Positions 26,011-38,902 of a DNA stretch of 64,000 nt are shown piece by piece. The stretch comes from Cinclus cinclus. Its lineage: Eukaryota > Chordata > Aves > Passeriformes > Cinclidae. Made by a program: the position numbers and the translations under genes. Numbering within the stretch: position 1 is the first letter of the stretch; each line of letters opens with the position of its first letter. The notes below the pieces were generated by a model, which was not told the origin of the DNA, did not search any database, and saw nothing but the letters and a program-made list of their open reading frames with translations. The DNA lies in NCBI RefSeq assembly GCF_963662255.1, contig NC_085049.1, positions 64,093,158-64,157,157 on the forward strand, in the 5' to 3' direction.

Positions 26011-28299
26011 GTCTAGTCCTTAATGACAAACATGTCCCTGGGCCCATTAATGGCACTTGAAAAAGAAAATTACTGGACAACACAAGTACTTTCTCATTAC
26101 TAAATAATGAAGTCAAAAAATGGCAGCAGGTTTTGAGTATGATTACCAAAAGGGTTTCTCATAATTAAACTAGACACTGCTGTTTGAACCGCTAGACCTT
26201 GTATAAACTCTACTTCATTCAGCTTGAGGCTACAAGAACAGACTTTTCAAAGCTTTTGCATGAAACCTGATAAAGTCTTTTTACCATCAGAGGTGCCTAC
26301 TGACTCCCAGGGCCCCATCAAATTGTTTGGTTGGCCTGGTTGTTAAAATCCAGGAGGGTGACCAATGGAACATGTTGACATGTAAATGTCACCTTGGACA
26401 GACTGCAAGAGTACAGTGCCATGAGAGAGAGACTGGAAAGCCCTGTCTGCGACATCCTCTGACAAAGCTACTTTCCAAAAATGCTTCCATCAAGTGCCAA
26501 AAGCACTGCTGGAAAGCATCTTCCTTGAGGACTCCATCTTTCCTGGGCTACCCAGTGAATTTCTGATCTACTCTAGTGAATTTCAAGACGCTTACCTTCT
26601 GGCTAGGGATCATGTGGGAACCAAACACTGCTATGCCAGCCCACGTCCCTGAGAAATGCTAGTTTGCCAAGCAGAGTTCAAACATCAAACTCCATCGTGG
26701 ACTGAGACAGCAGTGCAAGCAAGGAAAAGAGAAAAAGAGCAGGCAAGAAAGAGAACGGGATTTTCCCGCTTGATGTTAGGATCCTAATTTTGGACAGGTG
26801 AAGCTGAAGATTCTGGTTTCCAACACAGTACCTTTGCACTACAGGAAGCAATCTCTGGACTACAGCAAAATTCAGGCAGTAAATCCTACCACTTCTTCCT
26901 TCTAGGAGGATACCCCTGAGCTCATGCAGCACTTACAGAGTTCACAAAAGGCATCCAGCAGCACCACTGAGAGAGTCATCTCAACCCAGGCAGAAAACTG
27001 TTTAAAAACTTACAAAACTTTTGTTTCACATTCTGAATGGGTCCTGAGAGTCCCCATTCAGGAGCCTCCTCAAGTGCTGGATGAGGACTGTACAGAACTT
27101 TACAAGTTCCTCTTCTTCATGACCAAAGTAGCCAACACTTTTCAAAAATAAAGCTCTTAAAAACCAAAGGTTTGTACCTTTGGGCACTAAGAAATGCCTA
27201 TCAAAGCCAGTAATCTAAAGGGGGAATTTCTGCTAAACAAGACCTTTGCCTTGCTGACTGCAGAGTGCATACAACTGAGGGTTTAAAGCAAACCTGTTAA
27301 ACCTCCAGGATGGGGCATACTGATTTCTAAGGTCTGTTTAATGATGAAGTATTTCTTTATGTGTGTTTACTTTGAGAAACAAATGTCTGAGTTAGGAACT
27401 AAGCAGCTAGACATGGAAATACACCAGGATTTTGATGTGTAACAGTGTTGGGACAGAGTTCAGTACAACACAGAATTAGCAAATTCATTTTAATCACAGT
27501 CTGTATCTAGGGATTCAAATAAAGATCTGAATTAAATTTAATCTAATAATTTTACATAAAATTAAAAATATGAGATGTCCATTTACCCAAAAGATTATGT
27601 GGTTCAAACATTCCCCAGATATTTCTCAAAATTCATCTTTGACTCATAACCACACCAACACAAACAGGTTTGCATTTTTCTGTTTCTGACATAGCAATTG
27701 TCCATGAACGGGGATAAAACTTCTGTTAAGAACCCCTTCTGATGCTTAAAAGGCACGTTCACTTAGGTCTTTTGCTAGGAACATTTCACCATTTTCAGAA
27801 CACCAACTACACTCACCTGCATAACCCATGAATGAATACCGGCTACTCACAGCAAGCCTAGGGGTTAAAAATCTTAGACTTAGTTACTTACAAACACAAA
27901 AAAAACCACACAAAAACACACACACCCTCCAAAAAAAAGCAACTTTTGCTTTTAACGCCTTCCCTGCCGAGGTCGGGCAGCTCTGCTGCTCCCGGAACAG
28001 CCAGGAGCCAGCGGCGCGCACCCCGGCCCGACCCCACCCCGCGGGCAGCACCAGCCCCCGCGCTCCCTCCGGGCAGGGCCGCGCCAGCGGAGGCGGCCCC
28101 GCCGCCCCGGCCCGGCCCCCCGCGGAAGTCCGGCCCCCGCCCGGCCCCCGCAGTGCCGGGGGTGCCGCCGAACGGCTCCGCTCTGCCGCTTCCCCCTCGC
28201 CGGCGCCTGGGGTGGGACGGGACGAGCGGAGCCGTAGGCAGCGGCCGGGCGAGCGAGCGGTGTGAGGGGAGCGCCCGCCGCCCTCCGCCCCGTACTTAC

Positions 28300-28485
28300 A
28301 CGAGGGGAGCGGGAAGCTACCCAGGGCGCGCCGGCGCCCGCGGAGCTTGCGCGGAGAGCACCATCTTTGTTGAAGGCAAGAGGGCTCCCCCGGAAGCCGC
28401 CGCCGCCGCCGCTCTGCTGCGGGCCGGCCGAGGAGGGGCGGCCGCTGCCCGCCCGCCAGCGCAGGAGGGGCCCGTCCGCCATGTC
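28300..28485 (-). other. CRADD: CRADD non-coding first exon (5' UTR), start approximate
   Basis: Inside the CpG island the minus strand carries a strong splice donor, CTCGT|GTAAGT, with the last exonic base at 28,300. It lies about 3.2 kb upstream of the CARD exon and in the right orientation, where mammalian CRADD has a non-coding first exon. The 5' edge is not visible; 28,485 is only a convenient limit just upstream of an ATG at 28,482. There is no TATA box, as expected for a CpG-island promoter. The ATG at 28,482 opens 61 codons that run to the donor in phase 0. If transcription starts upstream of it, this could be a uORF or, with one acceptor choice, an N-terminal extension. Confidence 0.6.
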
Positions 28486-28529
28486 AGCTGAGGGCAGCCG
28501 GGCCCCGAGCGGCCGTGCCGGCAGCAGCC

Positions 28530-28612
28530 GGGCCGTGCCTCGGGAAAGGGGCCCGGCCGGGAAGGGCCGTGCCTCGGGTAAAGGGCCCGGCCGGGAAGGG
28601 CCGTGCCTCGGG
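28530..28612. repeat. 34-bp GC-rich tandem repeat, about 2.4 copies
   Basis: Copies start at 28,530, 28,564 and 28,598, each with GGGCCGTGCCTCGGG. The first two run the full 34 bases and differ only where AAAGGGG in copy 1 corresponds to TAAAGGG in copy 2. The third stops after 15 bases. The array lies just upstream of the inferred CRADD start and may vary in copy number. Confidence 0.85.
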
Positions 28613-28769
28613 ACGCTGCTGCTGCTGCCGCCGCTGCTCGGTGCCGCAGTCGGGGCGGGGGCGGGAGGTGTCTCCGCCAGGGAGGCGCCTTTCCAGGAGT
28701 TCGGAGGACCTGCTGCGCTCTCAGGAGTCAGGGAGGTGGGGGTGGTTAGCGAGAGGAGGGGTTGTATCT

Positions 28770-31700
28770 AAAATTAAATCAGAAATTACGAAATTGCCGT
28801 TTTGGTGACATTAGAAACAGCTGATCTCATAACTCTCTAGGCATACGGGTTCCTATTTGTGAGTATGCGCTAAGCTGAACTTCATCCTGGTGCTGGTATC
28901 GTCATATCAAACACAGAGCAGTATTATAGCCAGTAATGTACACGTTTAGCTTCATCGCTTTCATCTGAACAGCCTGAAAATGAAGAAACTGTAATAGATG
29001 AAAACCATTTAGTAAAGTAAGAGCTGGTTTGTGCCTACCACAGTGCTCTGCACATTCTTGTTTCATTCCTCGGTTAGTGAATACTGTTTTATTATTATTT
29101 ATGCGGATATCTGGAACCGAAGTACGGCAGAAAAGGGAAGACTGTGATTCACAGAGCTGTAAAAAGAGGTGGTGTCACTTTCTGTCACACATCATGGAAT
29201 AACTTTTTTCCATCTTTGCATAGGTGTCAGATGTCACACGGGATTGAGCGGTGTCAGCCCTTTTCCTTTCATGTCGGGACCGCAATAGCGATGAAAGGGT
29301 GAAAAAAAAAAAAAGGGTCTTCCAGTGCTGTAAGCTTTGAAGCTGCAGGCGGCCACAGCAATCCGGCTGTGGTCTGCACAGCGTGCTAATACCTACCCTC
29401 TGGAAAAGCAGGAAAGGTGGTTGCTGCAGCTGCTGCTAGAAACGTCGTCACCTTGTGAATCCCATTTGTACACTCTGTTTAGACTAATCGTACAGGTTTT
29501 AAGGGCATTTGAAATAAATTTAAGGGTATTTGGAAGCTAGTTGTGGAAACCTTTACATGCCTTTCCTACATGTTGTACCCAGGAAATACTTGCCGTAGAA
29601 AAATGTAACCAAAAGTATTATTGGTAGAGTTCACATACTGCCTATGCTTAACATGATATTTATCTGCAGGATTTTGCATAAAGATAGGCAGTCACACTCA
29701 GGAAACTTAAATCCTTTTCCTTTGATTTTCCTGTGGCTAACAGTTGAGAAGTTATGTGGACACAGAATGTAAATCAGCCTTAGAGGCAAAGTTTGTGTAC
29801 TGGTTTTAAGAAATGTTTTTTAAAAATAGGTACATTTATCATGTGTATGGCTTCTGCAGAGATGCTACTTGTTTGGCAATTTTAAAAAATGTTTTTGTTT
29901 GATGACACAGTGCTTTTATCTATAATCATTTCCAGGTAATAATACAGGGGGTTTAATAATTTGTGGATAATTAGTATGTAATATCTTATTACAATATATC
30001 TGATAAATCAAGGTAAATATTTATTTTTTGTCTCAGGCACACATTAGTCTTCTGAGAATGCAGACATAAAAAAAATCTAAATACTCCCCTGTGTTGCTTC
30101 AGAGCAATGCATTAACATATTTGACAACACTGGAAGCCACACAAGTAAGTCATCATCTGTAACTCCAAAACAAGAAATATCCTGCTGTTGTAGCCAAAGT
30201 ACATCTGAGGTGGTTTTCAGTTTTCTTGCCACATTTGTAATATTAGTTGTGAGAAGATGCATTTGTAAACAGCACAGAGCAGCACCAGGGAGCAGAGACA
30301 CCACAAACTTAACTGTACCATGGTTCCTCAGCACAGCCTTTCACAGCTACTGAAAGTTTCCTTTCTTGACTTCTTGCACTTCTGATTATCAGTGCTGCTT
30401 TTTTTCCTCTCTTTTTCCTTTCAGTTGTGATCTAAGGAGCTGTATTATACCTGGAATTGGAGTGACCAAAGTTGGAGACTTCAGAGAATCTCATCATTGC
30501 AATCCTGACAGCTGCTTTTAATTGCTGATAATGTGGCTGCATTTAAAATAGAAAATTAGGGCAAAGCAGTTACATCACTTGCATTTAGTATATCTTTTTG
30601 CCAGATAAGGCAATTAGGTTTTTTAAATTTTATACTATCCAAGAATGTCTTAGAAGGTTAGCAAAACATATGGATATTCACAGAGCAGCTCCAGATTCCA
30701 TCCAAGGAAATTATAGCAGTTACACAGTAAGCATTTAGTCATGTATTTGCTTGCAGTCTGAACAGAGATAGAAAGAAGGAAAGCAGTGAAAGTAAACAGA
30801 TTAGCCTAGGAAGGAGGAAGACAGCACCAGAGGTCCAAATCTCATTAAGGGAAAATCTGGTGTTTCCTTTTCCTTCCACTAGTTAATAACTAGTGCTGCT
30901 AATTTATTGAGTGGAAACTGTAAATATGCTACTGGTGTTTTGAGTTCATCTTTAGCAATGCAGCCTTTTGATTATGTAGTACAGATACAGGATAAGGATG
31001 CACAGAGTTTATACTTTAAGGAGACATGTCCTTGAATTCTTTCTTTTGGTCCAATTTTGGTTCAGCCCTCACTAAATGTCTTCCAGTTCCCTTCTGGTTC
31101 AAATTCAACAAAACGTCAGAGAGATGATTTGGTTCTATTTCAGTTTTAAGGACAAATACATACATATATTTTATATATATTTGAGCCAGTTTGGTGTCAA
31201 CTCAGTGCCCCACTAACTGCTCAAATCTCAAAGCTAACCATGCAGATTAAAGGAGTATTTCCTAGACTTTGCTGATCAGTGGACCACAGTCAATCCTGCA
31301 CATCAGTATCCTCAGACTTTTAGTCTTAAAATCTTGTTGTGTCTGGTTCTGCAGATTGAGGGGCCGTAAGTGGTCATCAGGCCACACTTTTAAGTACTGC
31401 TGAATTCAGGGTCACGAGTCCAAATCTGTGGGAACCAAGCTAAGCAGTATCTCTTCTGACAATATGGGTTATACCAAGTCATAACCCCAGATTTTTACAT
31501 TTACTATATACTTCTTAAAAGCTCACTTAAGAGTCACAAACCTTTTTAGAAACTGTATCAGAATAACAAGATTTTTTTAAATAATGCTTTTGAGAGGATC
31601 TTTTATGCTAATCAGAGTCAAACTCTATCCAAGCATGTGTGTATTTTGTTTTCTACAGGCTAGTTTGTTTTCTGCTGATAACAAGAGGCCGAATGTGTTC

Positions 31701-34700
31701 TTAAAACTGGCACAAGCAGTGTGTATTATGTATTGGGATTATACTATTTGAATTATGCTGTTTTCAGTTGTCTGCAGGACACCATTCCTGTTCTAGGGAC
31801 AAAAGAAAAAAAATTGTTTATTAAAAACACATCTAATTGGTTAAACCTCTCACAAAACCTCAGAAATTAAGAAGGGAAAAGAGAAACATATCTTGTATGC
31901 TTGCCTTTCAGTTTTAGCACAGGAGACATTTCTCTAAGTGATGCATCTCAAAAACGGTGTTAAAATATAAGTCAGGGTGAGCCAAACTAGGTGGTCTGAA
32001 GGCCAGATGAGGTTCTTGCAAACCTTTGCTGCCCACTGCTGTCCCAGGCAATAACCCCTTCCCTTCCTCCCTCTTCTCTTCCTCCTCGCCCTGGTCCCCA
32101 CTGCACTCCCCTTTGCAGCTGTGTGCCTCTGTAATGCCAACATCCAAATCTCCTGTGCCAGTCACTGTGAAAACCTGGCTGATGCCAGGGAAGGGAAGGG
32201 TTTGGTATAGAAAGTTTGCCTAAACTGTGACCAAAACTTAGGCATGCTGTGCTTGATGCTGGCAGGATTTGAGGGCATTAGGTGGTCAGTTGGGAAGGGG
32301 TGTCGCTGTTCAGGTGGTGTTTGCTACTAGAAAAATGATTCCTTATCCTTCATAAAAAGAGATGATGGACAGGACTGAAGCACATCCCTGAATGGAATCA
32401 GCTTGTGGGCTTCTGCATAATTGTTCTGGTACTTTGTAACTTCCATTCATTTAAATAATAAAGACTTTAAATTTATTGGAGACCAAAGAGAGGAATTAAT
32501 ATAAAATATAGGTGACGTGTCATAAATTTCCTTAAAAGTAGTATTTTATTAAAAGGCATATCCAGCATGTAGGTAAAATACAGCACAGAAAGTTTTAAAG
32601 CATCTTGAAACATGGGATTTAAAGTAACTCTGTAGTGTCTATACATTTACACTTGTTTCCATAATAAAAATAAATGTTTATTAGCAATACTGCAATGAAT
32701 TCTTTGTGCTGTTTATTATGATACAAATAATCCCTAGCAAAAAGTTGAATGAGAAATAGTTATAAAAAGGAAGCAGGCATCAAATGCAAAAGTTTTATAT
32801 ACATTTAATTTTAAAAATCCAGTGAATAATAAAAAAAGCTGTGTAATTAATACTTGCAAAACATGACTCAGAATTTCTCAGAATTTGTAGTCCTTCAAAT
32901 ACATGAATTATTGTAGTTCTCTATTTTTAAGTTTAAACATTCTTTGAGGAAACACATGAAATACTGCAAGCCTCTTATTATTTCTTATTTATTCCAGATT
33001 TACAATTTTTTTTAAATGTAAAGCACCACTGTATTAATGTTAGATCAAAGAAAAATCACTAATTAACCTGAAAATAAAACATTGGCAAATAACTAAAATT
33101 AATTAAAGATTGAAGTCTGAAACCGTTTCACAAAACCAACTTATTTTACTTGCAAATTACAGCCATATGAAATGGTTGTCTAATGTTTTAGATAAAAGAC
33201 TGGAAGGTTGCTTTTATTTAGGGAGAGAATAGCTATTGCTTTTTGTAATCTTCTGTTGCTTTCCCAGGATTTGAACTGGACAAACTCATACACAGTATCT
33301 ATATTTTGAAAGATTCTTACTTTAAGGTTAGACTTGAGGAGCTAGTAATGATTCAAGGAATGTTTTTACAGTTATCTTACCAAGATATTTGCCACTGCTT
33401 ATACCTTTCCCGTACGTCCTGTTTAAAAAAAAAAAAAATATCCTTCGATTAAAACTTCAGTCGATCTATTTTGTTCCCTTTAAAAATGAATCCTGCCTGT
33501 CTGTAGGCTAGTGAAGCATCCTAAAGCAGGCATTGCATCCTCCCTCTATCAGAGGAGCTAAAAGAAACAGATGAATTTTCCAAAAAGCTTCTCACAAGCA
33601 GTTTCCCACACAGAAAACATGTCTGAAGCACTCCAGCTCAGGAAGGAGCTGTGCCACATCCACTGCAATCTAGTTAGACAAGGATCTCACTTTCCTAACT
33701 TCCTTCTCTCTTCTTAGCAGTGCAGTCAGTCAAAGGTATTGCCCTCATTGCAGCTGAAGTTCTTGTCAATGTTATTTGAAGTATAAGCTACTTTTCACCC
33801 CTTGCTGAGAAATTACAGAATTTTGAGTCCCCCACCCGCTTCGCAGATGGATAAATTGCAGCTTAGTCTTTTAACAGTGCTCTTCCTACAGAAAATGAAC
33901 CAGTTCAAAATCCCTTGAACAGTAAGAGTTGATCCACAACTTATTCTGCCCTCCAGAGGTGTCAAACAGGGTAAGAAAAAAAAGCAAATGTTTGTAATAA
34001 GGTGCCCAGAGCAATCTCTCAAATTTGGAGATTCCCCCTGAGGCGGAGTATGGGTACAGCGACTCAGCCCAACAGATCCTATTTCAGGGCTGCAACCTAC
34101 AGAGATTCAGTTAAATTGTAACAAAGCATTTTGAAAGGGGATCTTTGCACTTTCAGCTGCCAGGTTTACAAGGATTTTTCATAAAAACCTGTTATCAAGC
34201 CTGATCCAAATAACTTCAAAATAAGAATTTGCACCGGGTTTTGCCCCATGTCTAACATACCTCTGCATTCACTATTTGTTCACTAACAGCGTACCAAGTT
34301 GCAAACCTCATCTATGAAACTTCAATTATAGAACGTTTGACTAGAATCAAATGGATTTACTAGCATGAACCCTGCCCTCCAGTGAAAGAAAAATCAAGAC
34401 AGAAGCATTGAATTTGTTTATTTGGGTTTTTTTAGTGTATTTTGTTTTTTGCAGCACTCACCACTGAACTTTTCCTGGATATTATGTGTTTGGAAGCTTT
34501 TTCTACTAAATGCCAGTTCATTCCTTATGCTAATATAAATAACTTTTTCTCCAGTGTTATATTCCTCCTTAACACCATAGAAAGGAGTGGTATTATTTTG
34601 GTATTTCAGTTCCTGGAAAAGTAATGGCTCCAATTCTGGAAGAAAACAAAATGAAACACAGGTGCAATCCCTTTTAAAAAACAGAATCTAAGTAGAATAA

Positions 34701-37700
34701 AATACACAATTGATCAGATTAATCAGCATAATTGTGGTGATATATTTTTGTATTTCTATAGACTTTCTCAGAGGCACTGGCTCCTTTAAAGCCCTGGAGA
34801 TAACCTGATTAATAAACACAGTTAATCCCTCTCCTGCTTGGTATCCCTGGCACCAGGACAGACTGAGTTTCCTATAAGCTAATTTTCTTTTCCCTGGAAA
34901 TTGAGCCATCTAGCCAGACTTTGTCTATGTGTGGATTCAAACTGTACTGATACTAGTTGTTCCCCTAGACCTTTTATCTCTACTAATACACCTTTCAGCA
35001 TTGTACTCATCCAGGTGGTTAATTGTTTGATACACCTTGTGAGAAGTGCCACCTCTCACAGGAGCTCCTGGTTTTTCCATGTCCTTTCGCTCTAGTCCCT
35101 TTTCAGACATGAAAGCCAGACAAGTAATTCCCTCCTTAGAACGCAGAATATTTTCTCATATTTGTGATACGAGAAGTTGTGTTTCACCTAGCTTGCAGTG
35201 TGCTCTCTGTCTAAGACAGGGGATAGGGACCAGTGATGGTCAGCACCTGAACCAGCTCTGCCTCCCGGTTCCTTTGACCGATATTCAGCCTGTTGTGGAG
35301 ACTACCCAATACTGTGGCATTCTGCCATGTTGTTGTAAAGCAGGCTCAGGCCATGGTGACTGAAGTTACGTGTCAGTGGAATGTTGTTTCCAGGCATTTT
35401 CAGTCATGCTAGTAGCTTAATACTGAGACCTGCTGAATCTAATGCTAATAGAGAAGTGGTTTTCAGGAGCTAGGCTGAGATACCAAAGCAGCTTGTCATC
35501 CCCACTTCCTTTGTGCATACAGAACTCAGCTCAGACCTTTCAATTAATTTCTACTTATTCTATTTAGAATTTTTTGTGGTTTAGATAGTAGAAGTTCCAT
35601 TAATTTCTATATTTTTAAAATAAAATTTCTCCTTTTTTATTGTTATTGAGAATTAGCAATACAGGTTTTTAGAATCCTTCAAGCCATTGTTTCCTCTAGC
35701 AGTAAATATGATAGTTAGATTTATTTTAATGACTGCGAAGTTGGCATAAATTTTATTTTACTCTATTTTAAATAACTCTTAGACATGATACCCATGTCTA
35801 AAGATATTTATTCCCATTTCCATTATGTGTTTTGGCTTAAGGAGAGCAAAGCCCTAATGTCATTTGATTTACTTTCCGCTAAAGTCTAAGATTATAGCCA
35901 AAGGAAAAATCAATAGGATTATCAGGAATACAAGAAAAAAATATTGAATAGAGCATGTAAGTAAATACAGTTTTTAAAACAACCTTTAACAAGGTAATTT
36001 ACCTGCAGGAACATTTTGCTAAAACATGAGACTTTGCTAAAGTATAGAAATTTGCACAACTACAGAATTCTGTCCTCCCTGTCATATGTAGATTCAGTTT
36101 TCTCAAGGTGATGAGACTTAGTCTCATTATAGGAGTAAATTCCTCATTGTTGTAATATATAATAAAACCCCTCTGCCCCCCATAGTCTAGCAAACAACTT
36201 TTCCTTATTGCTAATAATTTTATATTTTTTATCTAGCATGTGGTTACATAAAATATAATTAGGACAATACTGACCAGATCAGATTAAAATAAAATTACTT
36301 CTAATGCACCGGGCACAGCTGCTTGCATTATGCTTACATTCCCACTCTTACCCACTCGTCTTGTACTCAAACCATTTTCCGTCTCCAGTGATAATACTAC
36401 TAGCCAAAAGATACCCATACAACTAAAATGCTGCCCTAGTTTACACTTCTTCTAGGTTTAGTGCTAAACTAAATATTATCACCAATTCCATTTTCATCAT
36501 TCACCTTGCGATTATGTTTATTTTGGTTGAGTTTTTTTAAGCATCGCCTTTTAGGATTGTAGGATTCTCAGTTTAAGTAAAGTGAAAAGGTTCTCTAACA
36601 TTTCAGACATAAACTGGAAAATCTGAAACTCCCAAAACTCAAAAAAGAAAAACCAAATGAACACATGGGTTGAAAAAAAAGGATTAAAGTCCTTATCATG
36701 ATATTTGGCTGACTCGTGGGCATTAGACTTTTGAAACTGGCTTTGCTGCACACTCTGTACTAGCAATTCAACATGATATGTATCAGTTAGAAGCAATTTT
36801 TATAATCAGAAGGGCCCACAGTTTAAAAGCTAGTGCTGCAAACAAGCTACAACATCCATATGGTAAAGAAAAAAAAAAGGCACTGATTTTTTTTTTTAAT
36901 ATTTGAACATGTCTGGAAATTTTCATGTCTAAAAATTCACAAAGGGTACCTGCAAGATCTTTTTACCACTGAAATCTAATAATGTTCTATTATCAGATTT
37001 TTTTGTACCAGAAGAAGTCAGTCCTCTGTGCTGCATTAGATAGAAGCCGAGCTTTCTGCAAGCTATGCTGTGGTTTAGTTTTACTAGTGCAATTCATCAA
37101 CCCTAGGACTGGCATCCTAATGAGGACAAGAACTGCTCTTTCATACAAAGAGGACTAGTTCCCCCTCCAGTCGGTTTAAAATATTGTTCCCAGCTTCGAG
37201 CACACTATAGTTACAGAGCCTACTTTTCCTCACAGGAACTAATACAAATGACATGAAGCCTAGGTCAATATGCTCAATGTTTAGTGATTTGATTTCACAT
37301 CACAGTAACTAATCTTGATTAGTTACAAGTATCACCACCTTTCAGTTTGCCAGCACTCCTTGTCCTCAGCTTGCCCTTGTGCTTTGGAGAACTGTTATTA
37401 AAAAAAACAGCAAGCTGCCCTGCGTCTGCCCTTTGTTGTTCCTCAGAGCTTGGCTCTGCTGTGGGGTACACTTGGCCTGTGACTGGTTATATAGTATGCC
37501 AGCAGCAAGCCATAAATAATTTCTTATATTTGCAACATAGAAGTCTCATTGCACCCTAGAGCTCTTACCTTCTTAATCTGCTTGCTCCAGCACTGGTATT
37601 CGTGTTTTTAAACCCCCAGGGATTTATGTTAAAGGTCTTTAGTACAATGTGTTTTCCACTGAGACCCCAAGCATATCACCCTGGCTGAAAAGGCACAGTA

Positions 37701-38890
37701 GTAGAATGTTAACACAGCAGCAGATTAGAGTGTTCGTGACTGTGATGGAAGTTATTCCATATAGCATTTCTCTGACCACAGGGTAGAGCTAGACAAGAAC
37801 TGTAAGAAAAGATTCATCAGAATGAAAAGTGTTCCCAGGAACACAGTTCTTTGACAGGCTCTGCTCACAGGAAAAGCTCCTCAGGCTGAGGGTAGCAGAT
37901 CTTAGCAAGACTGATGACAAGAACCATGTGATTACCACACATACCTAGAATACAAGAACTCTTTGGGCATGGGAACCAAAGAGTGGTCACCATATAATGT
38001 GAAAAACTTCTAAATACATTTTGGCAGGACATGGGGAAAATTTTACATAACAAAATATTTTGGTTTGTTTTTCAGAAGAGAACTCCTCCCATTTCTATAC
38101 TAAAGCTTGAGTTGAAAATGGGGACAGAAAATTTAAGCCATGGAGGAGGAGAAACCCACCTTTTCCACAGAAAGAACAAGAACATATGAAGTATATTTCA
38201 TACCAAGGAACCATCCACTATGCCTCAGTGGCTCTGCTACTCATTTCTGTCAGCATGTTACAGGCAAAACTGAGTGTGTAACACTGTGAGTTTAGATGCA
38301 ACAAATAAGCTGGTTGGTGTCCCAGAGTTTATGAGAAGGAGAAGAAAAGAAAAATAAGATTATTTTATGTTCCTTCTATTTCAGTCTGGGAAAAGCTAGA
38401 TTACAAGTCTTGACAACCCTCCTTGTTCAAGCACAGGTCTTTGCTTTAATTAACAAATAAGCTAGGGAAAGAATTAAAATTATTAATTTGTTGACTAAGG
38501 ATGACTCTATGTCCTTGTTTCTCTCTTTACTGCTCTCTTATGTACTGTGTGATTCTTCTATTAAATACTTTACATTTGGGCTGACAAATGGGTACTGAGG
38601 GTCTTAGTCCCCTCTTCCTCTTTGTAAGACTACTGTAACAGAAAAAGCAATGTCCTGTGCTAATACCCAACTACAGGAATTCAGCAGGCAGCCTCTAAGC
38701 CACTAATCTGAATGTAATCCAGCTATACTTTTGAGCAGCACCACAAAGGCAAAGTAGGGGTATTCATCCTCACTGATACATGTGCATTTATCTGAGTATT
38801 AGGTGGGAAATTACATAAGTTCCTATATAAAACCACTCTTTCCTGAATAGTAGCAAATCCATCCATACAAAGATTGGGAGATTGTTGTGC
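28770..38890. other. Intergenic, CRADD promoter to SOCS2 3' end
   Basis: About 10 kb of AT-rich DNA with no open frame above about 105 codons and none I recognise. There are short homopolymer tracts, for example at 33,424-33,438 and 36,888-36,897. Since CRADD and SOCS2 point the same way, this interval must contain the CRADD upstream region and could hold distal enhancers, but nothing in the bases alone marks one. Confidence 0.7.
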
Positions 38891-38902
38891 ACTTTGATTT
38901 AC

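Larger units (their letters stand above)
25119..28299 (-). other. CRADD: CRADD intron 1, between the UTR exon and the CARD exon
   Basis: Bounded by the GTAAGT donor at 28,299 and the TCTAG acceptor at 25,119. It contains old retroelement remnants near 25.65-26.0 kb and otherwise nothing recognisable. A GC-rich portion at its 5' end belongs to the promoter island. Confidence 0.6.
27950..28760. promoter_or_regulatory. CRADD: CpG island, CRADD promoter
   Basis: About 800 bases are very rich in G+C and CpG, with many GGCGGG/CCCGCC boxes, between AT-rich flanks. The CRADD first-exon donor lies within it, so it is read as the CRADD promoter. Long open frames on both strands here come from low stop-codon density in GC-rich DNA and are not called as genes. 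CpG-island promoters often fire in both directions, but I see no recognisable divergent gene to the right. Confidence 0.8.

Noticed and set aside
27828..28808. Open frames of 145-181 codons at the CRADD island
   Set aside because: Same compositional cause. The minus-strand ATG at 28,482 is kept only as a possible uORF or extension.
31255..31420. Possible hAT-type DNA transposon remnant
   Set aside because: Only loose resemblance to phrases seen in such elements; no terminal inverted repeats or target duplication found.
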